Below are positions 17,194 to 25,345 of a stretch of 42,652 bases of DNA, piece after piece. The DNA is from an uncultured Syntrophobacterales bacterium (lineage in GTDB: Bacteria; Desulfobacterota; Syntrophia; Syntrophales; UBA5619): positions 1 through 42,652 of the forward strand of contig CAIYSL010000116.1 of NCBI GenBank assembly GCA_903928915.1, read 5' to 3'. The first letter of the stretch is position 1; the number at the start of each line of letters is the position of its first letter. The translations under genes were made by a program, and so were the position numbers. Below the pieces are notes generated by a model, which saw only the letters and a program-made list of their open reading frames with translations, had not been told where the DNA came from and searched no databases.

Positions 17194-17222
17194 CTTGTAC
17201 CGCGAAAGCCCCGTGAAATCAA
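17194..17222 (-). promoter_or_regulatory. Possible promoter of the thiamine operon
   Basis: On the minus strand TTGATT (17217-17222) is followed after 17 bases by TACAAG (17194-17199), each four of six to consensus. The start point near 17187 would coincide with the first bases of the TPP aptamer, which supports the assignment. Confidence 0.5.
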
Positions 17223-17300
17223 GCCCGATTCCATCGGCCGCCGCCAAGCCGATCCCTGCCCGGCAGACCTCCCGGCCGGCCATGCCGGCCAGCGGCGCCT

Positions 17301-17350
17301 CGGGGGGCCGGGCGTCGGCGGCACCGCGCCGACGAGACCGAGGCCCCCCG
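17301..17350. repeat. Nested GC-rich inverted repeat in the thiamine/radical SAM intergenic region
   Basis: An outer perfect 9-bp pair (CGGGGGGCC at 17301-17309 with GGCCCCCCG at 17342-17350) encloses an inner perfect 8-bp pair (CGTCGGCG at 17313-17320 with CGCCGACG at 17327-17334) around a 6-base loop. It has no T-run on either strand. It lies between two divergent transcription units, outside both proposed promoters. Function unknown. Confidence 0.6.
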
Positions 17351-17448
17351 TCCGGCAACGGGGAGGCGGATCCGCATCAGAGGTATGCCGGCGCGAGCGG
17401 CCGGTCCCCGCAATGCCGGACTCGCAAACAAGGGCTTGTTCGATGGTC

Positions 17449-17454
17449 TATAAT
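17449..17454 (+). promoter_or_regulatory. Possible -10 box of the radical SAM gene
   Basis: A perfect TATAAT lies 38 bases before the ATG at 17493. No convincing TTGACA-like box is seen 16-18 bases upstream, so an activator may be needed or the match may be chance. Confidence 0.35.
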
Positions 17455-17492
17455 AGGCTATTGTCCGGTCAGTCTTTGGGGTGAGGAGGACC

Positions 17493-18848
17493 ATGAAGAT
17501 CCTGCTTGTGTATCCGACAGCCTTGGATCAGACGGGTGCGCCGGTCAAATACAGAAAAGCCTATCTGCCGCCCTTGTCTCTGGCGATAATCGACAGCCTG
17601 ACGCCGCAACGGCACGTCGTGAAGATCGTCAACGATTGCGTCGAACAGCTGGATTTCGACGCTGATTTCGACCTCATCGGGATAACCGCCCTGACCGCGC
17701 AGGCCCCACGGGCATACCAGATTGCCGACGCCTTCCGAAGCCGCGGCAAGAAGGTCGTCCTGGGAGGCATTCACCCTTCGCTCATGCCCGCCGAGGCGCA
17801 GGCGCATGCCGACGCCGTGGTCATCGGGGAGGTCGAGGAGCTCTGGGGGGAAATTCTCGCGGATTCCGAGAACAACCGCCTCAAGGGCATCTACCGGAAC
17901 GATCAGCCGCCCGACCTGCAACGGTTGATCATCCCGAAATGGGACAAGGTGAATCTCACCCTGTACCGGCGCTCACTCGGCCCCCGGCACATGCCGCGGA
18001 TGCCCATCTATACGACGCGAGGGTGTGTCCATAATTGCAAATTCTGCTCCGTGTCCAAGTTTTTCGGCCACCGGTATCGGCATAAGCCCATAGAGAACGT
18101 GCTCAAGGAACTAGATGCAGTCCGTGCGGACAGCTATTTCTTTGTGGACGACAACATCATCTGCAATCCCGATTTTTCCGCAGAGCTGTTCGAGGCGCTG
18201 GCGAACAAGAACATCCGCTGGATGTCCCAGGCGACCACGACCATACTCCAGCACCCGCATCTGATCGAACTGGCCGCCAAGGCGGGATGCAAGAGTTTGT
18301 TCTTCGGGATTGAATCGCTCAATGCCGATAACCTGAAATCCGTGAAGAAGGGATTCAACCATCCCGAGGCGTACGTCGAACTTCTCGAGCGGGTGGACAG
18401 AGCAGGGATCCGGCCCTGGCTGAGCGTGATCGTCGGTCTCGACCACGACGACCACCGGGAGTTGAAGCGGACGATCGCTTTCCTGAAGGACATCAACATC
18501 GGGAGCGTCGTTCTCTGGGTCCTCACCCCCCTGCCCGGGACCGATCTGTACGAGGAGATGAAACGCGCCGGACGCATCCTGGATACCGACTGGTCGCGCT
18601 ACGATGCCAGCAGGGTCGTCTATCAGCCGCTCCACTTTACCCCGCAGGAGCTGAGCGATGAATTCTGGGAAATGTATCTTGAGCTGTATTCCTGGCCCCG
18701 TGTCTTCAGGCACACGGTGCGCTTTTTGCGCTCCCGGAGAAAACCGCTCAGTCAGCTGCTGGTCGATCTTAAGCTGCAGTATTACACCCGGGTACAGCTG
18801 ATCGACCGCACCCATCCGATGGCAATGGGCGTGCAGAGAGTGCCCTAG
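17493..18848 (+). CDS. B12-binding-domain radical SAM protein
   Basis: A 451-residue protein in two parts. Residues 1-130 are a Rossmann-like B12-binding-type domain (KILLVYP start, LIGITALTAQAP, VVLGGIHPSL). Residues about 165-360 are a radical SAM barrel with the 4Fe-4S motif CVHNCKFC (Cys178, Cys182, Cys185), followed by FFGIES and a glycine-rich strand. The cobalamin-binding DxHxxG motif is not evident, as in many of these proteins. The family includes methylases and ring-forming enzymes acting on unactivated carbons (for example hopanoid, bacteriochlorophyll and natural-product enzymes); the substrate here is unknown. ATG 17493 follows a strong GAGGAGGA ribosome site. The transporter gene starts 7 bases after the stop, so the two form an operon. 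Confidence 0.88.
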   Translation: MKILLVYPTALDQTGAPVKYRKAYLPPLSLAIIDSLTPQRHVVKIVNDCVEQLDFDADFDLIGITALTAQAPRAYQIADAFRSRGKKVVLGGIHPSLMPAEAQAHADAVVIGEVEELWGEILADSENNRLKGIYRNDQPPDLQRLIIPKWDKVNLTLYRRSLGPRHMPRMPIYTTRGCVHNCKFCSVSKFFGHRYRHKPIENVLKELDAVRADSYFFVDDNIICNPDFSAELFEALANKNIRWMSQATTTILQHPHLIELAAKAGCKSLFFGIESLNADNLKSVKKGFNHPEAYVELLERVDRAGIRPWLSVIVGLDHDDHRELKRTIAFLKDINIGSVVLWVLTPLPGTDLYEEMKRAGRILDTDWSRYDASRVVYQPLHFTPQELSDEFWEMYLELYSWPRVFRHTVRFLRSRRKPLSQLLVDLKLQYYTRVQLIDRTHPMAMGVQRVP

Positions 18849-18855
18849 AGGAGCC

Positions 18856-20130
18856 ATGCGCGACGACAGCAGATCCATCTGGTCCTGGGCTCTGTACGAC
18901 TGGGCCAACTCCGCCTTTGCGACGACGGTGATGGCGGGGTTCTTCCCCCTCTTCTTCAAGGGCTACTGGACCAACCCCGACAACCCCACGCAGAGCACTT
19001 TCGCCCTGGGGCTGGCCAATGCCGCCGCGTCGGTCATCGTCGCCGCCCTGGCCCCCTTCCTGGGCGCCGTCGCCGACCGTGGTTCGGCGAAGAAACGGTT
19101 CCTGCTGCTGTTCACCTTCCTGGGCTGCGTCATGACCGGCGCGCTCTGGCTCGTCGAGCGGGGCGACTGGCCGCTGGCAGTCCTGTTCTACGTAGCCGCC
19201 AACGTGGGCTTCTCCGGCGGGATGACCTTCTACGACTCGCTCCTGCCCGGGGTCGCCCCGGCCGAGCGGATCGACTACGCCTCCTCGCTGGGATATGCCC
19301 TGGGCTACTTCGGCGGCGGCATCCTGTTTTCCCTGAATGTCCTGATGTACCTGAAACCCGCGCTGTTCGGGATCGCCGACGGCGCCACGGCGATCAGGAT
19401 CGCCTTTCTGTCGGTCGGCCTCTGGTGGGCCCTGTTTGCGCTTCCGCTGTTCCTGTTCGTCCGCGAACCCGCCGTCAGGGAGCCGGCGCCGCTGGGGAGG
19501 GCCTTTGGGCAGGGATGGCGGCAGCTCACCGGGACGCTCCGCGAAATCAGGCGCCTGCGGGTGGTCGGGCTGTTCCTGATCGCCTACTGGCTCTACATCG
19601 ACGGGGTGGACACGATCATCCGGATGGCCGTCGACTTCGGCATCACCCTGGGATTCCCGGCGAGCGCGCTGATCACGGCGCTCTTGATGGTCCAGTTTCT
19701 CGCCTTCCCCGCCACGCTCCTCTACCTGAGGGTCGCCGGCCGCCTCGGCGTGAAACCGGCGATCCTGATCGCCGTGGCGGGGTACTGCGGGATCACGGTG
19801 GTCGGCTATTTCATGGATACGCAGTGGCACTTCTTCGCCCTGGCCGCCGGGGTCGCCCTGTTCCAGGGGAGCGTCCAGGCCCTGAGCCGCTCGCTGTATG
19901 CGCGGATCATCCCGGCGAACCGGGCGGCGGAGTTCTACGGGTTTTACAACATGCTGGGGAAGTTCGCCGCCGTGATCGGTCCGGCCATGCTCGGATCGGT
20001 GGCCCTGCTGACGGGCAACATCCGGTACGGCATCGTCTCCATCCTGATTCTGTTCGTCGCGGGCGGCTGGCTGCTCTCCCGCGTGGACATCGCCGAGGGC
20101 GAACGGATCGCCCGGGAGGACCTGACGTAG
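18856..20130 (+). CDS. MFS transporter, UMF1/Atg22-type
   Basis: A 424-residue membrane protein with about 12 hydrophobic helices. The N-terminus SWALYDWANSAFATTV is the hallmark of the UMF1 (vacuolar Atg22-like) branch of the major facilitator superfamily, and the cytoplasmic loop GAVADRGSAKKRFL matches the MFS loop 2-3 motif. Atg22 in yeast exports amino acids from the vacuole; bacterial members are largely uncharacterised. A ribosome site (GAGGAG) lies between the two genes and the spacing from the radical SAM gene is only 7 bases. Export of that enzyme's product is an attractive but untested idea. Confidence 0.88.
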   Translation: MRDDSRSIWSWALYDWANSAFATTVMAGFFPLFFKGYWTNPDNPTQSTFALGLANAAASVIVAALAPFLGAVADRGSAKKRFLLLFTFLGCVMTGALWLVERGDWPLAVLFYVAANVGFSGGMTFYDSLLPGVAPAERIDYASSLGYALGYFGGGILFSLNVLMYLKPALFGIADGATAIRIAFLSVGLWWALFALPLFLFVREPAVREPAPLGRAFGQGWRQLTGTLREIRRLRVVGLFLIAYWLYIDGVDTIIRMAVDFGITLGFPASALITALLMVQFLAFPATLLYLRVAGRLGVKPAILIAVAGYCGITVVGYFMDTQWHFFALAAGVALFQGSVQALSRSLYARIIPANRAAEFYGFYNMLGKFAAVIGPAMLGSVALLTGNIRYGIVSILILFVAGGWLLSRVDIAEGERIAREDLT

Positions 20131-20155
20131 CAGTCCCGGCGCACACAGATACTTG

Positions 20156-20184
20156 TTGACAGGAAAAAGCGATCCTCGTATTCT
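20156..20184 (+). promoter_or_regulatory. Sigma-70-type promoter of ndk
   Basis: TTGACA (20156-20161) and TATTCT (20179-20184) are separated by 17 bases. The predicted start near 20191 gives a leader of about 130 bases before the ndk ATG; the leader contains a small GGCGC/GCGCC hairpin. Confidence 0.75.
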
Positions 20185-20320
20185 CCCTCCCCGTTGACGA
20201 GCGGCAGCAGTACCCCGCCGGAGCAATCCGCGTCAGCGCGAATCATCCCGGCGCTTGCGCCGCGGCATGTCCGCCGTTGGCCCGGCCGGACCGATAACTT
20301 CATTCGTACGGAGGCAGAAA

Positions 20321-20773
20321 ATGGAACGTTCTCTCGTTTTGGTCAAACCCGACGGTGTGCAGCGCGGCCTGGTCGGCGAGGTGATCGCCCGGCTGGAACG
20401 GCGCGGGCTTCGCCTGGCAGGGGCGAAGTTCATGCAGGTGAGCAAGGCCCTGGCCGAGGAGCACTACGCCATCCACAAGGGCAAGCCCTTCTATGACGGG
20501 CTGATCGCCTACATCATCTCCGCGCCGGTGATGGCCATGGTCTGGGAAGGGCCGTCCGCGGTGGCCCTGATCCGCCAGACCATGGGCGCCACCCGCCCCG
20601 GCGAGGCCGCCCCGGGCAGCATCCGCCACGACTTCGCCCTGGAGGTGGGCCGGAACATCACCCACGCCTCCGACAGCCCGGAGAACGGCGCCACGGAAAT
20701 CGCGCTGTGGTTCAAACCCGCGGAGCTGGTTTCCTGGAGCCGCGACGTGGATAGGTGGATCTTCGAGAAGTAG
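20321..20773 (+). CDS. ndk: Nucleoside diphosphate kinase
   Basis: A 150-residue protein with all NDK landmarks: the N-terminal ERSLVLVKPDGVQRGLVGEV segment with the ATP-phosphate Lys, the Kpn-loop region after MAMVWEG, and the phospho-accepting His in NITHASDSPENGATEI. It moves the gamma-phosphate between nucleoside triphosphates and diphosphates through phosphohistidine. It is somewhat longer at the C-terminus than the usual 137-143-residue bacterial form, ending WIFEK. ATG 20321 follows a CGGAGGC ribosome site. It has its own promoter and converges on tatD, only 11 bases from its stop. Confidence 0.97.
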   Translation: MERSLVLVKPDGVQRGLVGEVIARLERRGLRLAGAKFMQVSKALAEEHYAIHKGKPFYDGLIAYIISAPVMAMVWEGPSAVALIRQTMGATRPGEAAPGSIRHDFALEVGRNITHASDSPENGATEIALWFKPAELVSWSRDVDRWIFEK

Positions 20774-20784
20774 CAGGGCTGGGG

Positions 20785-21558
20785 TCAGCGAGGCCCCATT
20801 TTCGCGAAGAGGCGGCGGGCGTTTTCGGCGGTGATCTGCTCCATCTCCGGCGCGGGCATCCCCCGCAGCTCCGCCAGGCGCCGGGCCGTCTCGATCACAT
20901 AGGCCGGCTCGTTGCGCTTCCCCCGGCGGGACTGCGGGGCGAGGTAGGGGCAGTCGGTCTCGACGAGGAGCCGCTCGAGGGGGACCTCCCGCACCGCGCT
21001 CCGGAGCTGATCGGCCTTCGGATAGGTGACGGGGCCGGCCACGGAGATGTAATACCCCAGCGCGACACACTCCGCGGCCATCGCCGTATCCCCCGAGAAA
21101 CAGTGGAGCACCCCCTGGAGGCGCCCCCGACGTTCCCGCAGCAGCGCGAGGGTCTCCGCGTGGGCGTCCCGGTCGTGGACGATGACCGGCAGGTCGAGCT
21201 CCTCGGCCAGGTCGAGCTGCGCCGCAAAGCCCCCGAGCTGGACCTCCCGGGCGGAGTGGTTGTAGAAGAAGTCCAGGCCGATCTCCCCGAGTGCGACCAC
21301 CTTCGGTTCCGCGGCGAACCTCCGCAGCGCCTCACAGGACGCCGCGTCGATATCCTTCGCCTCGTGGGGGTGGACCCCGACCGAGGCGTACACCTGCGGG
21401 TAGCGCCGGGCCAGGGCCAGGGCCTTCTCGCAGTCGGGGATCGTTGTCCCGACGGTGATGATCACCGTCAGCCCCGCCGCCGCGGCCCGTTCGAGCACCG
21501 CCTCCCGGTCCTGGTCGAAGGCCTCCATCTCCAGGTGCGCGTGCGTGTCAATCGCCAT
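20785..21558 (-). CDS. tatD: TatD family metal-dependent hydrolase (DNase)
   Basis: A 257-residue amidohydrolase-fold protein with the TatD metal ligands in order: DTHAHLE near the start, GEIGLDF, IVHDRDAH, LHCFSGD and ETDCPYLAPQ, followed by the PAYVIETARRLAELRG tail. TatD proteins are Mg-dependent 3'-5' exonucleases or deoxyribonucleases that act in DNA repair. The ATG is preceded by AGGGCAGG and a short 6-bp hairpin (21565-21579) that could partly mask it. The gene is convergent with ndk; the promoter candidate at 21640-21668 would give a leader of about 75 bases. Confidence 0.93.
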   Translation of the reverse strand: MAIDTHAHLEMEAFDQDREAVLERAAAAGLTVIITVGTTIPDCEKALALARRYPQVYASVGVHPHEAKDIDAASCEALRRFAAEPKVVALGEIGLDFFYNHSAREVQLGGFAAQLDLAEELDLPVIVHDRDAHAETLALLRERRGRLQGVLHCFSGDTAMAAECVALGYYISVAGPVTYPKADQLRSAVREVPLERLLVETDCPYLAPQSRRGKRNEPAYVIETARRLAELRGMPAPEMEQITAENARRLFAKMGPR

Positions 21559-21639
21559 CGCCTGCCCTGCCCGGCAGGGGACACCCCGTCCTGCCTGTCT
21601 CCATGGTCCCGCTCCTCTGCCGCCTCGGTTAGAGCAGGG

Positions 21640-21668
21640 CTTTTACCCCATTTCCCGGCATAGTTCAA
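21640..21668 (-). promoter_or_regulatory. Possible promoter of tatD
   Basis: On the minus strand TTGAAC (21663-21668) and TAAAAG (21640-21645) lie 17 bases apart, each four of six to consensus. Placement before tatD is sensible, but the match is modest. Confidence 0.4.
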
Positions 21669-21957
21669 TTCGAACCTCGCGTCCGTCCCCGGCATACGTC
21701 CGGGGCGCCGTCTCCCATCCCGGGATTCGCTGCACCGCTCCCCCTCGGCACCGACCCTTCCCGACAGGAACGGGAGACGCCCCGTTGCTGCCGCGGCCCG
21801 GAGAATTCTGCCGGCCGGCCGTAAAGTTCTCCCGGCTGATGCCGATATACCCGGAAGCGACCGGTCGTACCGCTGCCCTGCCCCGCACCGGATGCCAGAA
21901 GGCGGCGGCACCGCGGATCTGTTCCCCGAAACGGCGACCGCCGGAGGAGGCACCCCC
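21669..21957. other. Intergenic region upstream of the GH26-type lipoprotein
   Basis: About 290 bases of GC-rich sequence. I see several short GC palindromes (for example around 21809-21820) and a TATACC-like box near 21845, but no convincing -35, riboswitch core or small gene. The open frame of the downstream gene extends 66 bases into it (to 21892) without a good start context. Confidence 0.4.
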
Positions 21958-23784
21958 ATGGAGCGTTCGAAACCCCTGTTCGCGGCAGCCGCCGGGGCCG
22001 CCCTCTGCCTGCTGGTGGCGGCCTGCGGAGGCGGAGGCGGGTCCACGGCCGTCCCGCCCGTCGGCCCGGTCGTACCGCCCGCACCGCCGGCAAACCTGAT
22101 CGTAAACGCGGATTTCAGCCAGGGGACCGCCGGCTGGACCCCCACGGGTTCCCCAACCCTCTTAGTGGTCAGCGACCTCCACGGCCCTGCCCTGCGGCTC
22201 GCCGGCCGGAGGGTGGCCGCGGACGGCATCCGGCAGGATCTCCAACCGACCGCCCTGACTGCCGCCGACAACGGCCGGCCCGTCGTTACCCGCCTGAAGG
22301 TGAAGCTCACCCAGCCCGCCTCTGTCCGGGCCTTTCTGGACCTGGCCGGCACGGAGGGCGCGGCCCGAGTCCTGCTGGCTGAACGGGTCGTCCGCCAGAC
22401 CGACCAGTTCATAACCGTCCAGGGGGTGAGCACCCTTGCCTGGCAGGGGACCCTGGCAACGGCGCGCTTCTCCGTGGAAGTGGGCCGGCTCCCCGAACGG
22501 CTGTACCCGGACTACGTCATCGACGATGTCCTCATGGAGCGGGACGGCGACGCGGACGGCCTGTCCGACGGCGAAGAGGCCGGCCTCGGGACCGATCCCT
22601 CCCGGCCGGACAGCGACGGCGACGCCATGCCCGACGGCTGGGAAGCAGCCAACGGTCTCGACCCGCTGAAGAACGACGCCGGCCTCGACAGGGACGGCGA
22701 CGGTTTTACGAACGTGCAGGAGTACTGGGCAGCTACCGACCCGCGGGATGCGGCCGCCTACCCCGGGAAACCTTCCAACCCGAATCTCACCGCCGACGGC
22801 CGCGCCCTGTTGCGGTACCTCGCCCTGCTGCCGGCGCAGGCGGCGAACCGCGTGATCGCCGGCCAGCACGTCTTCGACGCCGCCTCCTCCGACAACCAGG
22901 GCTACGGCTACAACGTGGCCGCCCTGGAGGAGCTGACCGGCAGGGGGCTGGGCATGGTGGAACTCCAGTACGACGGCGCCACGGGCAGCCAGTATCAGAT
23001 CGCCAGCGTCAACGCCCTCGCCGAGACGATCTGGAAGCAGGGGGCGCTGGTGGAGATCAAATGGAACCCCTGGATCCCCTGGAGCGGCAAGCCCTTCAAC
23101 GATACCAGCGGGTTCGCCGAGGTGGATATCGCCGGGATGCTGGCGCAGGACTCGCCCGCCAACGGCCGGGCCATGGCAACCTTCAACGGCTACCTCGACA
23201 CCGTGGCCGCCGGCCTCGCGGAGCTGCAACAGAAGAACATCGTCGTCCTCTGGCGGTTCATGTCCGAGATGAACGGGGCGTGGTTCTGGTGGGGCCGCCG
23301 GCCGCAGGCCGACTACGTCGCCCTCTGGCGGTACATCCACGCCTATCTGACTACGGCCAAGGGGCTGAACAACCTCATCTGGGTGTACGAGTCCGATTCC
23401 GGGATCCACGGCGCCATGCCGTCGGACTACTACTTCCCCGGGGCGGACGTGGTCGACGTGGTCGGCCATAACTTCTACAGCGACACCTGGGAGCTTCCCT
23501 ACGACCTGGAGGGTCTGTACCGGGAGTACGGCAAGGTGTACGCCTTCCCGCAGGCCGGCTCGGCGGGCAATTCGGCGGTGCGCAACAGCCGCTTCGCCTG
23601 GGACAACATGGTCATCATCAACGGCATCCGGGCCCGCTACCGGCGCGCCTCCTATTTCTGCGTCTGGAACAGCTTCACCTTTGCCGCCGGCCCGCAGTAC
23701 GTGGCCATCGTGGACCAGCGAAACGCCGCGGCGCTTCTGAACGACCCCTGGGTGGCGACGCGAGAGGACCTGGCCTGGCGGTAG
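21958..23784 (+). CDS. Lipoprotein with Ca-type repeats and GH26-like glycosidase domain
   Basis: A 608-residue lipoprotein (lipobox VAAC, Cys23) with a Gly/Pro-rich tether. Residues about 45-180 form a beta-rich, carbohydrate-binding-like domain. Residues about 185-255 hold D-x-D-x-D-G repeats (DADGLSDGEE, DSDGDAMPDGWE, DRDGDGFTNVQE) of the thrombospondin type 3/dockerin-like calcium type. Residues about 275-560 resemble glycoside hydrolase family 26 (beta-mannanase and relatives): IAGQHVF, then FMSEMNGAWFWWG with the acid/base Glu437. At the expected nucleophile site the sequence is FPQAGS (Gln532) rather than Glu, and the His usually before the acid/base Glu is Ser. ATG 21958 has a GGAGGAGG ribosome site. 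It is probably on the outer surface; activity is uncertain. Confidence 0.8.
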   Translation: MERSKPLFAAAAGAALCLLVAACGGGGGSTAVPPVGPVVPPAPPANLIVNADFSQGTAGWTPTGSPTLLVVSDLHGPALRLAGRRVAADGIRQDLQPTALTAADNGRPVVTRLKVKLTQPASVRAFLDLAGTEGAARVLLAERVVRQTDQFITVQGVSTLAWQGTLATARFSVEVGRLPERLYPDYVIDDVLMERDGDADGLSDGEEAGLGTDPSRPDSDGDAMPDGWEAANGLDPLKNDAGLDRDGDGFTNVQEYWAATDPRDAAAYPGKPSNPNLTADGRALLRYLALLPAQAANRVIAGQHVFDAASSDNQGYGYNVAALEELTGRGLGMVELQYDGATGSQYQIASVNALAETIWKQGALVEIKWNPWIPWSGKPFNDTSGFAEVDIAGMLAQDSPANGRAMATFNGYLDTVAAGLAELQQKNIVVLWRFMSEMNGAWFWWGRRPQADYVALWRYIHAYLTTAKGLNNLIWVYESDSGIHGAMPSDYYFPGADVVDVVGHNFYSDTWELPYDLEGLYREYGKVYAFPQAGSAGNSAVRNSRFAWDNMVIINGIRARYRRASYFCVWNSFTFAAGPQYVAIVDQRNAAALLNDPWVATREDLAWR

Positions 23785-23904
23785 AACCGGGCCTGTCAAC
23801 CCTGCGGGCGGCGGGAAAGACGGGGCAAGCGGCGGGGCTGCGAAGAGGGAAGGAAGCTGCAACCGCGGAGGGGATTGACTGCCCGCGGGTAAGCAGAGGT
23901 CGGC

Positions 23905-25104
23905 TCACCTCCGCGTCAGCGAGGCGACCACCTCGATGTGGGCCGTCTGGGGGAACATGTCCAGGGGCTGGAGGCTCTCCACCGCATAGCCGTGCGCGGA
24001 GAATTTCAGGATGTCGCGCGCCTGGGTAGCGGGGTTGCAGGAGACGTACACGATCCGCTCCGGCCCCAGGCCGGCCGTCTTTTCGACGACCTCGGGGCCG
24101 CAGCCGTCGCGGGGCGGGTCGAGGACGACCACGTCGGCCTTGTTCCCGGGCCGGACAAATTCCCGCTCGAGCACGGCGGCCACGTCGCCGCAGAACAGCT
24201 CCGCATCCCCGAGCCCCTCCCGCCGCAGGTTGGTCTGCCCGCAGCGCGCCGCCCGGCGGTCCCCCTCGATCCCGACCAGGCGCCCGGCCTTTTCGCCGAG
24301 GAACAGCGAAAACAACCCCACCCCGGCGTAGGCGTCGACCACGGTTTCCCCGCCCGCAAGGCCGCAGGACCGCACCACCTGCGCGACCAGTTCAGCCACC
24401 AGGAACCGATTTGCCTGGAAGAAGCCCCGGTAGGGGACCGTGAGCCGTTTTCCGCCCACGACCCTGACCAGGTCCGGGGCCTCTTCGCTTCCCGTGGCCG
24501 TCTCCGCCGGGGGCTCCCCCGGCTCGTCCGCCCAGAGGACCAGTCGCTCTCCGGCATCCCGGAGCCCGCCCCGGGCGAGGCGCTCCCGAAGCTCGGCATA
24601 CCTCCGGTTCAGCGAATCGGCGCAGATCGCGCAGCGCTCCACCGCGACGACATCGGTGCTCGCCAGGGCCATCAACCCCAGCCGCTGCCCTCCCTTCGCC
24701 CCGGCAAGGTGGAACTCCGCCTTTCTCCGGTACCCGTACGGCTCGGGCGAGGGGATCACTGCCGCCACCGGCGGCGCGGCGATCTTCGCGATCCGGCAAA
24801 ACGCCTCTTCCACCTGCCGCCCCTTGATCGCCAGCTGGTGGGGGTAGGCGATGTGCTGCAGCCGGCAGCCGCCGCAGCGCATGTAGGCGGGACAGGGGGC
24901 TGCCGTCCGGTGGCCCGAAGGGGCGAGGACCCGCAGGAGCCTCCCGCGGCAGAAGCGCTTCTTCACCTCGGTGATCCGGACCTCCGCCTCGTCACCGTCA
25001 ACGGTGAATGGGACGAACAGGACCAGATCATCGACCCTCCCGACGCCGTCGCCGCCGAAGGCCACATCCCCGATCACTGTCCGTACACAATCCCCCGGCT
25101 TCAA
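23905..25104 (-). CDS. 23S rRNA (uracil-5-)-methyltransferase, RumA/RlmD family
   Basis: Domain order is an N-terminal TRAM-like beta barrel (residues 1-55), an iron-sulfur motif (CPAYMRCGGC with a later Cys in ERCAIC), and a SAM-dependent methyltransferase domain with VVDAYAGVGLFS, VVLDPPRDGC and the catalytic-Cys segment VSCNPAT. It transfers a methyl group to C5 of a uridine in rRNA (or tRNA in related branches). The frame stays open to an ATG at 25248, but that 48-residue extension is Gly/Pro/Ala-rich and unlike the family. A TTG at 25104 lies right after a very G-rich ribosome site (GGAGAGGGGGGGGC) and begins exactly at the TRAM strand, so I chose it. The ATG remains possible. Confidence 0.88.
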   Translation of the reverse strand: MKPGDCVRTVIGDVAFGGDGVGRVDDLVLFVPFTVDGDEAEVRITEVKKRFCRGRLLRVLAPSGHRTAAPCPAYMRCGGCRLQHIAYPHQLAIKGRQVEEAFCRIAKIAAPPVAAVIPSPEPYGYRRKAEFHLAGAKGGQRLGLMALASTDVVAVERCAICADSLNRRYAELRERLARGGLRDAGERLVLWADEPGEPPAETATGSEEAPDLVRVVGGKRLTVPYRGFFQANRFLVAELVAQVVRSCGLAGGETVVDAYAGVGLFSLFLGEKAGRLVGIEGDRRAARCGQTNLRREGLGDAELFCGDVAAVLEREFVRPGNKADVVVLDPPRDGCGPEVVEKTAGLGPERIVYVSCNPATQARDILKFSAHGYAVESLQPLDMFPQTAHIEVVASLTRR

Positions 25105-25345
25105 GCCCCCCCCCTCTCCTCTCCGCGATCGCCCCCCTGCCGCAGCTGCGGGTCCTCCCGGCCCCGTTGGCGGCGTGCTGCCGGCAACGACACGGCCGGC
25201 AGAGCCGCGGTCCGGGCGCAGGATGTTCATGACAGTCCGGGCAGTCATGCCCCCTGGCCGCGGCGGGGATGCGGAACCGTTTCGCCGCCCCTCTTTAGCA
25301 TCAACCGGGGCGGGCGTAAACCATTTCCCTTTACTTCCGGGGTAA

